From: Paulinella micropora
Taxonomy: Eukaryota > Cercozoa > Imbricatea > Euglyphida
Direction of reading: 5' to 3'
Length of the DNA stretch: 64,000 bases
Assembly: GCA_009731375.1 (NCBI GenBank)
Contig: BJOX01000127.1
Location: 103,662 to 167,661, forward strand
The notes beneath the pieces are model-generated. The model worked only from the letters and a program-made list of their open reading frames with translations. It was not told where the DNA came from and did not search any database. Position 1 is the first letter of the stretch. Each line of letters begins with the position of its first letter. Both the position numbers and the translations under genes were made by a program. Below, in pieces: positions 34,228 to 63,957 of this stretch.

Positions 34228-35205
34228 CTAGCTTTGTAAAGAACTTAGCATCCCGGAGTCGGTTGAGGCATCCCGCATACGGGGTATTGGTGCCTCGACG
34301 CTCTTGATGATCTTATTGAGCCTCGTGTAGTTGATGCAAAATCGTTGCTTGCCATCCAGCTTTGGCGCAAGCCGAACCGGTGATCGGTACTCCGACCATG
34401 ACGGTTCTATTAGCCGTTTAGCCAACATATCTTGGATCATTTCCTCACAGATCTGCTCCTCCTTGTAACTGAGGCGCGATCCGCGGAGACGAGGCATCGT
34501 CTGTCCCACTTGTCGCTCTATCTTAGCAGCGGTGTGCGTCACCCCGCCGGCTACAAGGGGTCCAAACAGTGTCTTATTCTTCAGAAACTGAGCCTTGAGA
34601 CCCCGAACAAAGTCTGGTGACCCTGACTACTGTCGTGCCACGACTTCGTCGATGATCTCTTCGACCGGTTTCTGGCCTCTCGGGTCATCCGGGTACTCTA
34701 AGATGGAGTCCGGATCCTCAACCTCATCCTTCGCGTCCCTGCCTGGGTATCGCGTGGTGGACTGGTTGTCCCATGTTGCAAATTCCTGAAGTTCTATTAA
34801 CATATCGGCGTATTGTTTCGCTGCCGACTTGTGAAAGAACCCCGGACAGATCTGAAAGGCAATCTCCCGCATGTCATCTACCTTTCGGGTCAGTAGTTTG
34901 GTTCTGTATGCCAGACCATCCTGCCTTGATCCTAATCGGAATGCCATGAGTGGTTTAGCCTGTCGACTAGGTATCGGTATCGGGTCATCGACCACCCTAT
35001 CCAATACATCCCTCCACCACATCACGGTGGGGTGTATCGGGAGTATAATGGTGATGTCTTCGCCCCGATCCAACCTGTCAGCCAGAAGTTTCGGCACCTT
35101 CGACAGGTTCTCGGGCTGTATAAGCTCCGATCCCTTGTACCATAGTTTTAACTTTTCCATCACATTATCGTCCTCTGTGAGGCGTTTAGATGCATTGAAA
35201 ACCAA
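34228..35205 (-). pseudogene. Pol linker and RT N-terminus, one in-frame TAG
   Basis: One reading frame runs from about 35205 to 34228, interrupted only by a TAG at 34627-34629 (codons CGA CAG TAG TCA). Upstream is a 190-residue linker with no recognised fold (KLLADRLDRGEDITIILP). Downstream is the RT fingers region: KRLIEPSWSEYRSPVRL, LDGKQRFCINYTRLNKI. It ends in a frameshift before the palm. The TAG may be decay or a readthrough signal. Confidence 0.75.
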
Positions 35206-35363
35206 GCTCTATTTGACCCTTATGAATTCATGTGGCCGTTTCTGCCCACCCCCATATAGGTAGGTTTGGTCAAAGCAGTGCCATGATTCATCCTGCTTCC
35301 GCAGCAGCAAGATTTGGGCCTCGCGCTCAGCTGCTAAATCCTCGAAGCCCGCCCATGGGCCGG

Positions 35364-36466
35364 TCAGCTCCGGGACATAAACATTCGTGTATACCCATGC
35401 TGTGCCAGCGGGCGTAACACGCTGCTGTGTCCGTATACCATGCGGTATATATGGGGGGTGCGGGCGGGATCAAGGTCACCTGCGCTCTCCCTATACGGAT
35501 GATCTACCGGACGTTCTGGACTAGGGTTAAGTATGGGGTATTCCGCCACATGTCGCCCCCTTCCATACTTAATTACATCCTGCCCTAATAAAAGCTGAGC
35601 TTCCATCATCTTCAGATCAGGTTTACCCAGCACTATCGTTCCCGGGAAATCTGGCACTACCAAGACGTGTATTGTGTACGTCATGCCAGTTGGGAATTCC
35701 ACCGTCAACGGTATACGACCAATGATCGCACTTCTTCCGTCGTTAGCACCCCGGATATATCCGAGCTTCCCTTCGCGCGTGAAATCGAATAACTTTCCGA
35801 ATTTATCTATAAACTTTTTCCCGCGAAGGTGATTTGTGCCATGCTATCGTTACCGGTGTCCAGGTGGGCGTTGAGCTCCCGCCAAAATAGACGGGTGTAG
35901 CTCATGTCCCTTGCCTCCGCTGCAGGGAGGTCCTGGGGTTCGGCTGTCGACATGAGGGCTTGTTGCAGTTCCATCTCAGCATACCTGCGTGCCATCCGGC
36001 GTTGTGCATCGCCAAGCTTGTCCGCGTCCACCAAGTGTGTTAGTCCCATCTGGCTAACTACCGCCGGAGCAACGCTTGGGCCATCCCGTGGGCCCGGGAG
36101 CACTACAGGATTCTGTGCTGTGAATGGTGATGCAGTATATATGTTGTCTGTGTGTGGGGGGAGTGCATGGTCAATATGCGGTATATTCGGGTGATTAATA
36201 TCGGAACCGGCCACCGTTCCCGGGGCTAGTCGAACACCACGACCGAGCAAAGACCGTTGAGGTGCTATTTGTTGTTTTGCCCTGGCTTTAATGTTAATCA
36301 CCTTGTTCTCAAAAAGGGCTGTTTTCTGTAGTAGGCGACTGGGATGGAACCTGCCTTGCTTACGCAGGTGTCCGCACAGCGGACACGGCAACTTACACAT
36401 CATCCTCACTAGCCGCCTGTGCGACATCGTCTTCGGGTGGAGATGGGTGAGGGTCCGCCTGTACAT
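35364..36466 (-). CDS. CPLCGH-motif protein and aspartic protease, frameshift between
   Basis: The first frame (36466 to 35807) begins with MCKLPCPLCGH and RFHPSRL, a possible zinc-binding motif. After a variable linker it reaches LNAHLDTGNDSMAQITF, where DTG is the aspartic protease active site (35852-35860). It stops nine codons later. The -1 frame continues without a break: KFIDKFGKLFDF, GRIPLTVEF, PDFPGTIVLGKPDL. The last segment is the conserved hydrophobic-Gly-x-x-x-Leu end of retroviral-type proteases. At 35816-35822 the switch point reads G GGA AAA in the first frame, a canonical -1 slippery heptamer. The full protease therefore needs a frameshift inside its own domain. Confidence 0.7.
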
Positions 36467-37151
36467 TATTGCGGATGGTCGTCACCTCAGGTGAAGGTGT
36501 ACGGCCACGACTACTGTTGTGCCCCTCTGTTATCTCTGCGCTCACCCCTGCCGTAGCAGTACTATTGACTGTGATCGAGGGGTCTGTGACCCCCGCAAAA
36601 CTATCTACTTGCGGTGTAGAAGGGGGCACAGCAACCCTAGCCGTCGGTGACTCGATACTGACTTGTGTCACCTGACCTGGCGTTGGTGTAGCCTCCATTC
36701 TTACTGTCTTATCTACTACTGGTGCGGGTGGGGACACAGCAACCCTAGCCGTCGGTGACTCAATATCGGCTTGTGTCACCTGACCTGGCGTTGGTGTGGC
36801 CTCCGTTACCATCACCCTATTAACTAGTGTTTCTGTTACTACTGCGCCTGTCCCGGCAACTAGTCCATCACCCTCTGCGGTGGCTATTGCTTCCAACGGG
36901 TGTGCAAAACGCACCCGCTTACAAGCCCCGGGGTGTGTCCTTTCCGTTGATTGTCTAGGACTTGAATTTGCGCTTCTTGGAGGACTTGTGTCCTGCTGGC
37001 TGGCCTTGGCCTGCACAACACATATGACGCGTTGCTTGCGTTTGCGTTTGCGTTTGCGTGCTGTGGGCTTACCCATCTGGCTCAGGAGTGTCTCCTGACC
37101 GGGAATTGGCTCTTGAGCATTTCGGCTTCCGCATCGAAGGCGGCGCACCAA
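36393..37151 (-). CDS. Low-complexity ORF between gag-like and protease regions
   Basis: 252 residues beginning with a very basic patch (KPTARKRKRKRKQRV), followed by Pro/Thr/Val-rich sequence with a tandem pair of about 35 residues each (EATPTPGQVTQ ... SPTARVAV). The C-terminus is acidic and overlaps the next ORF by about 70 bp in another frame. Gag-like and this ORF are also in different frames. It may be a nucleic-acid-binding Gag tail or a spacer; the basic patch is the only clue. Confidence 0.5.
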   Translation of the reverse strand: MVRRLRCGSRNAQEPIPGQETLLSQMGKPTARKRKRKRKQRVICVVQAKASQQDTSPPRSANSSPRQSTERTHPGACKRVRFAHPLEAIATAEGDGLVAGTGAVVTETLVNRVMVTEATPTPGQVTQADIESPTARVAVSPPAPVVDKTVRMEATPTPGQVTQVSIESPTARVAVPPSTPQVDSFAGVTDPSITVNSTATAGVSAEITEGHNSSRGRTPSPEVTTIRNNVQADPHPSPPEDDVAQAASEDDV

Positions 37152-37228
37152 ATCGCCACGTGCCCGTTTGGCATCAGAGAGACCCGTCCGTGCTCATCAA
37201 CGTCCGGGAATGGCAAGTTCATGTGTGC

Positions 37229-39964
37229 CTACTGTTTCGGGCAAGGCACCCAATCGCCATCTTCCGGCCTCTTGACCTTCGACTCTCCCGCCTTGTATCT
37301 GCGCATATACCGCCTCATCGCTATTGGGTGCTGTGGGGTGCCCGGGAATGTGTGCCATCGTTGACACGACTTTCCCATGAGGCAAGGCCACACCAAAAAT
37401 CGACGTTCTGGTAAGCAGTTAAAAGCCAGTGCGTGGTGAAAATAATCACACAAAGTATTAGATTTGACCGTTGGCGGGTTGCCAAGGTCGTCTAACCTCT
37501 GTACCCCGTACGGGCATCCAGCCGGACCAGGGTCGATGGCTAATGAGCTGAGAGGTTGATTGGTACGTGTTTTCTTTTTCTTTGTCGCCCGCTGACGTGG
37601 GGGCGGGGCCCCTTGTGTCTGGCTAACCGGCGGTGGTGTGGGAGGTAACATTGGGGGTGGTATGGGCGGTGGTGAGTACATGGGCATGGTAAACTGTGGT
37701 GCTTGGTACGTATGCGGTGGCGATGTCAAGCCCACCGGTGGTGGAGAATGAAACCCCGAAGTAGATTGTTGGGCATATGGGTTAGGGCTACCCCCCGCTG
37801 GAGAAGATGTAGATGCGTATGGGTTTGGAGAATGTCGCGGCCCCTGGCCCCAATACGGGTTCGAGGAGCTCGATGAGCTCGACGACGATGACCAGTATGG
37901 GTTAGGTGAACTCGAGGGGGATCTCTGATAGGAGCTGGACCCCGTATAAGAGTGGTCTCCCCATGAGGTGGATGTGACGAAGGACAGTATGTCGAACTGT
38001 GGTTCGTTTGCCTTTGCCTGTTGATCAGGCAACGACAATCCCACAGCCTGCATGGCCTGCAGCAAGATGTTTGCCCGCCGCATACGTTCGTCCTTGTTCG
38101 CTTTAGAGCCGAAGATCCTCCTCATAAAAGTTGCATCCCACGCTGATACTTCGACCAATCGGTCAACGCGAAAACTCTGAAGCGAGAATGCGCGGTCATC
38201 GGCATCCTGTGCCTGTGACAAGACGTTGCGAATGTATCTTTCCCCCGTTGTTCGGCCTTTGGTGGTCGTTGCTCTAGCGATGCCCTTAAGGACTGCCACT
38301 AGTAACATCGCCAAATCAGCGCGAACTAGGGGCGTGATCAGCTTTTGTGGAAGGTCCACGATTTCGTTGTGTGGCACATCGGCTTCCCACATACGTTGTG
38401 CCATTGCCGACACCAGGTCAGCGACGATAACAGGGTCGCACATGAAACCCCAGTTGGCCCCCTTTACAAATTGTTCGAGCAGGTAATGAGGTCGGCCGGG
38501 AGGCTTCAATTGTCCCCCTTGAATCAGTCGGCCCGCTTCCTCATCCCATTGTGGCCATTTGTGCGTTAACAAGTCTTGGGATGCCCAACGACTGGCTTTG
38601 TTGGCTAACATCTGTTTAGTGTCTGCAGCGGTTAGACTGAACTGTCCAATCGTGCTGTCTAGACACGTATAGCCCAACAAAAGCAAGATACCTTCGCCAT
38701 AATCAATATTGACTTGCGGGTTATACTTGCCATAGTCAAAAGTTGTGGCCTTGTCAAGCCGAGTCAGAGCTCGTTCGACCAATTTGTCGTTCGCTTTCTT
38801 TTGTTCTTCCGTGGTGTTTGAAGGTCGGTTGTGTCCGCCACCCCCTTGGTTTCCCTGGGGCGGGACAACTACCGCCTTGTGAAAGAAGACGAATGTCGTT
38901 CCCTCTGGGACGACAGTTGCTCTGCCATCATTGCCATATGTGACATGAACCTCGTTCGCTAGGCGAATTCGGAGGATGTCACTGATGGTCTGTGCTACTA
39001 ACTCGCACATAGCGAGGAAGTTGCACCAATAGAGCTTTACTGCCGGATGGGGAGCGATTTTCTTCTCCACCGCCTTACCACCTCTAATAGCCTTCTCAAA
39101 CACCATGGTGGCCTTGAAGTATTTGAACTTCGTTGCCATCCTACTCACCCAGGTCCACTGATGCTGTTCGATTGTATCAAGCAGCTCGTTAAGGGTGTCC
39201 CGGGCTTGGGCAGCTGCTGTTGAATCGTCCTCAGAGGGGAGAAGCTGTTTCTTCCAGCTCTTGTGCTCTGTGAGGGTGAGATTCCAAATTGCAACCGCAG
39301 CACTCAGGTTTCGTGCTGAAACTATATTCCAAGCTTGTATCTCCGAGATAAACACCAGCAACCCTGCCGAGTTGGGCCACTTTGTGTCTGTAGCTAGTTC
39401 TTTATCTGGGTCCTGTGTGAAAGGAAAAGTGAGAGAGGGTTGCAGATCCTTTTTCTCGACGAATAAGGTATTCAGCAGCGCTGGGTACCTTTGGTGGTTT
39501 ATCTGCCACGCTTCGTCTAATAAGGAGTCACGCACGGTTGCTAGAACCCTGTAGAGGTCCATAACATGATGTATGGTAGCGGTACCATTTGCAGTAAGGC
39601 TCGGATTGAACAAATGCATTAGTCCAATAGCCCCTTGTATCGAGGGTTCCTTGAACATACACCTGTACCAAGTTGCCTCCTCGTACATATTATTCGGGAA
39701 AAGATGCATCGAGTTGTCGTTTGGGTTTGTCCCATGTTCCTCGTCATCTTGAGGGTTGCCTGGCCATCCCTCGGCTGGGCCTCGGTATCGGTCCAGCACC
39801 ACCTTCGTTTGAATTGCACGAGCCGGAATTACCAACCCATTGTCGGGCCCTCTCCATGGGGAGCGAGGGACAGGTTCCTCCTGTGCTCGTCCTCCTCCCC
39901 TTGCGGGAGTGGTAAAACCGCCGCCTGTGGCGGGCGTGTCGTTACCGTCTGCTTCGTCAGACAT
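37229..39964 (-). CDS. Gag-like structural protein, 911 residues
   Basis: This is the first and longest ORF of the element. I chose the ATG at 39964 (MSDEADGNDTPAT), since the open frame above it lies in the leader and reads poorly. The first 600 residues are mostly helical, charged and aromatic, compatible with a capsid-type Gag. Residues about 620-780 are Ser/Pro-rich with repeated SPNPY/NPYW units and a basic ATKKKKTRT stretch. The C-terminus has cysteines and histidines (CDYFHHALAFNC, WPCLMGKSC) that could bind zinc, but no CCHC knuckle is present. It is much larger than typical Gag (300-500 residues). The role is inferred from position after the primer-binding site. The ORF is intact although pol is broken. 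Confidence 0.65.
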   Translation of the reverse strand: MSDEADGNDTPATGGGFTTPARGGGRAQEEPVPRSPWRGPDNGLVIPARAIQTKVVLDRYRGPAEGWPGNPQDDEEHGTNPNDNSMHLFPNNMYEEATWYRCMFKEPSIQGAIGLMHLFNPSLTANGTATIHHVMDLYRVLATVRDSLLDEAWQINHQRYPALLNTLFVEKKDLQPSLTFPFTQDPDKELATDTKWPNSAGLLVFISEIQAWNIVSARNLSAAVAIWNLTLTEHKSWKKQLLPSEDDSTAAAQARDTLNELLDTIEQHQWTWVSRMATKFKYFKATMVFEKAIRGGKAVEKKIAPHPAVKLYWCNFLAMCELVAQTISDILRIRLANEVHVTYGNDGRATVVPEGTTFVFFHKAVVVPPQGNQGGGGHNRPSNTTEEQKKANDKLVERALTRLDKATTFDYGKYNPQVNIDYGEGILLLLGYTCLDSTIGQFSLTAADTKQMLANKASRWASQDLLTHKWPQWDEEAGRLIQGGQLKPPGRPHYLLEQFVKGANWGFMCDPVIVADLVSAMAQRMWEADVPHNEIVDLPQKLITPLVRADLAMLLVAVLKGIARATTTKGRTTGERYIRNVLSQAQDADDRAFSLQSFRVDRLVEVSAWDATFMRRIFGSKANKDERMRRANILLQAMQAVGLSLPDQQAKANEPQFDILSFVTSTSWGDHSYTGSSSYQRSPSSSPNPYWSSSSSSSSSSNPYWGQGPRHSPNPYASTSSPAGGSPNPYAQQSTSGFHSPPPVGLTSPPHTYQAPQFTMPMYSPPPIPPPMLPPTPPPVSQTQGAPPPRQRATKKKKTRTNQPLSSLAIDPGPAGCPYGVQRLDDLGNPPTVKSNTLCDYFHHALAFNCLPERRFLVWPCLMGKSCQRWHTFPGTPQHPIAMRRYMRRYKAGESKVKRPEDGDWVPCPKQ

Positions 39965-40614
39965 GTCGAGTTTTATAGCGATGGATGATCTCGTTTTAGA
40001 GCCTATCCACGCCATGTTCAGTGTGCCCCTGAAGGGTCGAAACGAGCAGATGGAGTCGTATGTTCTCGTGTTGTGTAAGTGTGCTGTTGTGTTTGTCTTT
40101 TTTGTTGTCGTGTGTTCTGTTCGCTGTGTCGTCACTGCTTGTGTCAAGCACGATGTTATACAACACGACAACCAACTCACACCCAACACAACAATCAACA
40201 AATAACAATCAAGGAATTGGTGGACTCACCCTCGCCCTCTGTCGGGGCAAGCCTTGCTGTTCCTTCTGCCAAGCCAGACGATGTGTACGTGTGCACCCTG
40301 ACAAAGTACACCACACTTGTGCTTCACAAACAAGTCGGTTAGCAACCTTACTCCACCCTCGTGCGTACACGATCAAGAATCGTTCAAAAAGGTTTTCAAT
40401 GATCCTTTCTGGGCTCAGCCCAATAGGTCACTGTTATTGTCCTTATGTGAAAGAACCTTTCCCAACTCAAAAACCAACCGAAGCTTTGCCTTTTTGAGTT
40501 ATGGGGGAGGTGTGCTTGTGAGTGTTCTCGTGTGTGTGTATGTGTTTGTGTGTACCGAGTGCTGCTGACTCTTCACACAACAACGGCTGATGCCTTGTGA
40601 GTCGCTCGGTGCCC

Positions 40615-40669
<55 letters not shown>

Positions 40670-41333
40670 TTTTTNNNNNNNNNNTCTATGTCTTAATAGA
40701 CTGGCCTACCACCCCTTTGAGAGATGGCTACCTTCTTTGGTGTGGGATGGGTGTTGTTTGTCTAAACAGGTTTTATGCCCAAGGAATAGGATTCTGTATG
40801 TGTGTTGTTTGTTTGTTTTTCTTCTGCCTCGTTGCACGTATTGACGTGTCAACAAAGTTTGTGTGTGTTACGTGTTTGTGGCAGTACAAACAAGAGTTAG
40901 AGCGTGTAATTGTTGGTTATTCTCCTTGTGAGGAGTATGTGTAGGTATACGTGTAGGAGTGTTGACAGAATTGACAGGAGGGTGTTTTCCTTCTCCTTGT
41001 GTGTGTTTGTTAAGCACTCCTCCGGCTCGACAATGTATCGACAATCACACCAGTGAGCCCCCTAATGTTTCTGTCCCACTGAGAACACTTTCTATGCACC
41101 TTACACACTCCAATCACACTGTTTGAGGTTTAAAAATCGTACACACAACGAGTGTCTTGTCGTGCCGCTTTACGGGCCTCTGTGCAAGATTTCACTGTTG
41201 TTTTTGTGCACTGCAAGCTGCTAAACCTCCCCAACTCTTTTTCTACACTCCTCCACTACCTTTCCTTCTTGCTTTGCTTAGGGGAGTCGCTATTTTTCAA
41301 ATTGCTGAATTGAAATTTGGAGGATATGAAAAT
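39965..41333 (-). other. 5' leader of the LTR element
   Basis: About 1.4 kb between the primer-binding site and the gag-like ATG, containing T-rich direct-strand sequence, a 48-bp T run and a 10-N gap at 40675-40684. No ORF is credible. Long leaders usually hold packaging and dimerisation signals. Confidence 0.5.
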
Positions 41334-41349
41334 CTAGGCTGGGACTCCA
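41334..41349 (-). promoter_or_regulatory. tRNA primer-binding site
   Basis: On the element's strand TGGAGTCCCAGCCTAG starts one to four bases after the 5' LTR. A leading TGG pairs with a tRNA CCA end. Which tRNA is used cannot be decided here. Confidence 0.65.
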
Positions 41350-41350
41350 C

Positions 41351-41738
41351 TTTTGTCGGTTCTAATCAAAAGATATTATTTAATGTAAGCCGGGGTATTT
41401 ATCCTTCCAATTCCACAGCACTCTGAAAATAACCTAATATTCCTCCTCCACAAAGAGAGGAAACCAGTATGGCGGAAAATGTAGGAGACTGTCAGAGCCA
41501 AGCAACAAAAGGGAAAAGAGAGGCATTTCCCAGTGTCACCCCTAACGATAATAATAAATATTATACTGCTTAAAAAAGTAGTACCGGTTATGAATCGTAA
41601 TATTATCGTTTTCAACCGGCTCAAAAGTATATAAATAAAAACGGATATAACTACATCTTAAAGAGATATAGCTCTTCTATACATCACTGTGTATAGGGGT
41701 ATAAGAAAAGATCGCATATTTACCTATCTGCGCCTACA
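41351..41738 (-). repeat. 5' LTR
   Basis: This copy lies 15.4 kb from the other LTR and is about 97% identical to it by eye. It differs by small insertions (for example near 41548) and scattered substitutions. Confidence 0.9.
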
Positions 41739-41742
41739 AAAG

Positions 41743-42885
41743 ACTGCCACTTTTACTTTACGTAGGCCTCGGACTCGGATGCCGGCCTCAATAGTATTTA
41801 CCTATCAGCATTATTATTTCGTAGATGATGACTGGGGACCGGAAAAAGCGGTCTAGGGAAATAAAGTGTAGATATAGGGGGAAAAGGCAATAGTTAACAT
41901 TTTCTAAAAACTTGGCTAACCGGTCACGAAACTTCCGCCGGGGCCGCTGAAATACTTGAAATTGATCTGTTAACAGCAGTTCAAGTCAAGCCTCTCACAG
42001 TGAAAAACAACGGTACTGAACAACTACAAGCAGCGGCCTTATGACAGTTGATAAATAAACAGTGCCACAGGAAAAATCATCAGCGTTCAGAAATGATTTC
42101 AAACGATCAAGTCCGAAACGGAAGTTCGTTTTATTATATAATAGAAAAGATCAACTATCAAGTTGCCTCAAGTTTTCCCACTCAATTACCTTTTCCAGCA
42201 ATTTCCCGTGAAACGCAAGTTGCGGTCACGTAAATTTGTGGACAGGAAACCGGCACAAGTGACGAAAAACAATGTTTGACTGTTAGGTGACGTAACGTCC
42301 CCAGTCATTCTCGCCTAGCCTTCCCAAATCAGTTAGTAGGTTTTCGAGTTCACCAACCCGACACTACCCGTTGTTACTACGTAATGACTGTTGACTCGTG
42401 ACTTGAAATAACCCGACACTATCAGTTTGAGAACTAGAGACTCACAATCTACGTTTCACTCTTGATCGTACGTTGCAGTGATCCAAGCCTGCAACGAGTT
42501 CGAAATTACGTAAATAAACGAAGTGGGTGACCTTTCTGCTATTTACTGGTATTTCACCTGCTCTCATAGAGTCAGGACTCAATGCAGCCATAGTGTTCTT
42601 AATAAAAGTTCGTTGTATCTGCCTACAGGAAGAATTGTATACAAACTCACAGTATTAATACTACGTGACCTTCTCTCTCGAGTGTGTTCCCCCCTGTTTT
42701 ACTGAAGTTATGTTCGCCCTCTTACATGTTTCCTTTTCAGCTCTTCAAAAAGCAAGATTTCTTTACTACTGATTAAATTTACCAGATATTTATATTTAAG
42801 ATCGTTCACTGATGAAGAAAAAGATCGTTCACTGATGAAGAAAACAAAGAACGAAAAAAAAAAAAAAAAAACTTTCAAAAAACTT

Positions 42886-42921
<36 letters not shown>

Positions 42922-42950
42922 AGAGAGAGAATGAAGTGTAAAAAAAAAAG
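41743..42950. other. No gene seen
   Basis: Unique AT-leaning sequence followed by an A run and a GA microsatellite (about 42857-42930). A GATCGTTCACTGATGAAGAA segment is directly duplicated near 42801 and 42823. No frame with coding character. Confidence 0.4.
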
Positions 42951-44390
42951 TCACAGTTTCAAGTCATGCAGAGCTGAGACCAGACGCAGCCTGACGGTTG
43001 TTGGCGGGGTTGTCACGGCGCCTGAGAGAAGGCTGTTGAAAGAGATCGGCTCGCCTTGGGCTTCAGTGTTTGGTCCGTCTCCGTTTGGAGGGTTTTGGTG
43101 GCTTTGGTTTCCAGTTGTTTTGCCTGTAGTCAAGTTGTTTCCCGAGCCTTCGGCTTCGTCGTCAAACATGTCGGAGGGGTCTAGCTCAAGCTCCTCAGAC
43201 TCGGAGCAGTCCGAAGATAATGGGGGGGGCGGTTTGCGTCCGTGTCCCTTGGGGTCCACCTAGGGTGGTACCTCCTGAGGCCTTGGGGGCCGGCGGCCTC
43301 GTCGGTCCGGATGGTGGGTTCTGAGCGATAGTGGATGGAGCGGGCCCGCTGTTCTGGATACAGCAGTGATACTGGTTGGAGTCTTCTCTGCGTCCCTTTC
43401 CGGTTATGTTGGGCCGGTCTTCCGGCGCCGGACTAGTAGTTGTTTCCCAGGGGTGCTCAGTTTGGTTTACGGGTTTCTCCGACTCTGAGGTTTGGGGTTA
43501 GTTCTGGGGCCATTGGCGTGTCCTGGCAGCCAGTGTTTCGGCGTTGTTTTTGGTTTGGGGCCGAGCCCTATCTGTTTAGGAGTTGATGGGAATGGTTTGA
43601 TTCCACCAAGGATGATGAGTCGGCCTTTTCCCATTGTACTGCCAGGGTCAGGGACGGCTACTCTGCTATATCGTGTGGCACTGCTGGTGATCATGCCAAA
43701 CCGATATAGTCCCTGGGTAATCCATTGGAAGTCCTCCGACCGCGGTAGTCATACCACTGGGGGCGCAGTTCAAGATTGCGGCGTTGGATTATTACCCGCC
43801 TATTCTGCTGATATCTGGCCGATGCTGCCTCCCAGGATTTTCCTCTCCATGGTGGATACCTGGTCAGAGCGGCAGTGGGTTCATTGGCAATGTGGGTCCA
43901 GGAGGAGGTAACATCCCGTTCTCACTGCTTTGATAGTCTCCAATTAGTATCTGGAGAAGGTCCCCGCTCTGTTGTCCTGGATTTGGACTCGATGGAAGAG
44001 GCGTAGGTTGCTCGCCTTCTGTGCAGGAGCCCTGGTTTCAGGTCATCAGAAATCTCAGTCCTTGTTGTGGGTGATGAGCTGTTGTTAGATTTTTGTTTGG
44101 TTAAGGAGTATGGCTGTTGGGGCGGCAAAGCTCGAGTTGGGAGGCACGGACAACTAGGCTGATAGTAAGGTCCTCGTAGATGGGAACTTCCGGGCGATAG
44201 AGAAGAGCGCAGAAATGGTGTCGCGAGGATTTATTGAAACGTGTTGACTTGACTATTTCTTTGCATATAACGGTGCTGTTTATGCCCCGATCGCTCATAA
44301 GGGTGTTATTGAGGAGGGCTTCTCTAACCGCTGTATCGTGGCGGATTAGGGCTATAGTTCTCGGGTGCCATGAGGGTTGTAGGGTCTTTT
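42951..44390 (-). other. Possible decayed coding region, unidentified
   Basis: Minus-strand frames with protein-like composition but repeated breaks. Near 44101-44390: TAVREALLNNTLMSDRGINS then HHFCALLYRPEVPIYEDL. Near 43467-43694: a Pro/Lys-rich part. At 42951-43259: an acidic to Pro/Asn-rich part (SESEELELDPSDMFDDE). They may be remnants of a retroelement or a host pseudogene. No family motif is visible. Confidence 0.25.
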
Positions 44391-45310
44391 TTATAAAAAA
44401 GTTTTATCTTAAAAAAAGTCAGTTCTATTTCAACAATAAATATTAATAAATAAAAGTTAGCGTGAATTATTAATTAATATTAAAACAAAAACCTCAATAA
44501 GTAATGGTCACTTCCCAGCGAAACTTTTCCCATTCCATGATTATTAACTATTTTTAATCCACGCAAGCACTGTTGAGTAAAAAAAATACTTGTCTTTCAT
44601 AGGGTTGCTGAGTGGGAAGACGAAGAGATAGAATATAATCATTCCCACTGTCAACAACGAACAGATAACTCTTGCGTTTTCTATTACTTGTGACTTTATG
44701 CATTTTCAATAGAAACCTAGTATTCATGGACTTCAACTGCCAAGAAAAACAAAACAAAACAAACACACCTTGCCCTATATCTAACCCTTGCCTTTTCCAT
44801 TACCCAGCCCTTGTACTAATCTAACCTTATGCAAAGGGGTGAGCACGGTCACTCGTGGTCCGGTAAATCCCTGTTAATAAATAACTATTTCTGAAAGAAA
44901 AAACAAAGCTAAGACTATATGAATTATATAATAACAAGACTACTACTCAGTGGATGGTTAAGATGGATCTGGTGGGTTAGCCCTTGAGTAACATATTACT
45001 GTATGTGTATATGTATATATACGACCGGACATTCCATTTTGAATGATAATTACTATCCCGAGACCTCAACAACTTAAAGCCTATACAAGTTCTATTCTCT
45101 CGCTTTCTTCTCTCATGCAGCCTTGCTTGCGTGTCCCCTCGCGACGGCCATGTCATCTGCAGGCAGGTTCCAACCCACAGAGGAGGGGAAAAGAATGCGG
45201 GAAACACTCAAAATCTGGGACGAAAAGGAGAAAGACATAAATATTGAAACGCGTAGTGTCTGAAGAATCGATGAAAGCTGGTTGCGACCAGCCTGCCCGC
45301 CCTGCTGGTT
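44391..45310. other. AT-rich 3' flank of the ARM-PH gene
   Basis: No supported ORF. It would include the 3' untranslated region of the minus-strand gene whose stop codon is at 45311-45313. Confidence 0.5.

Positions 45311-63957
<18,647 letters not shown>

Larger units (their letters stand above)
25938..41738 (-). mobile_element. Ty3/gypsy-like LTR retrotransposon, 15.8 kb, decayed
   Basis: Two direct repeats of about 390 bp bound the element: 25938-26332 and 41351-41738. Transcription would run on the minus strand: 5' LTR, primer-binding site, gag-like ORF, an ORF with a CPLCGH motif and protease, RT, RNase H, integrase, an extra ORF, polypurine tract, 3' LTR. The order RT-RNase H-integrase fits Ty3/gypsy (Metaviridae). 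AAAG at 25934-25937 and 41739-41742 is a possible 4-bp target duplication. The LTRs differ by roughly ten substitutions and several small indels, so the insertion is not recent. The coding region has several frameshifts, two in-frame stops and an inverted segment. The length is large for the group, which typically spans 5-12 kb. Confidence 0.9.

Noticed and set aside
43492-43911. 139-residue plus-strand ORF
   Set aside because: Composition is Gly/Pro/Leu-rich without motifs, and the opposite strand is equally open in pieces.
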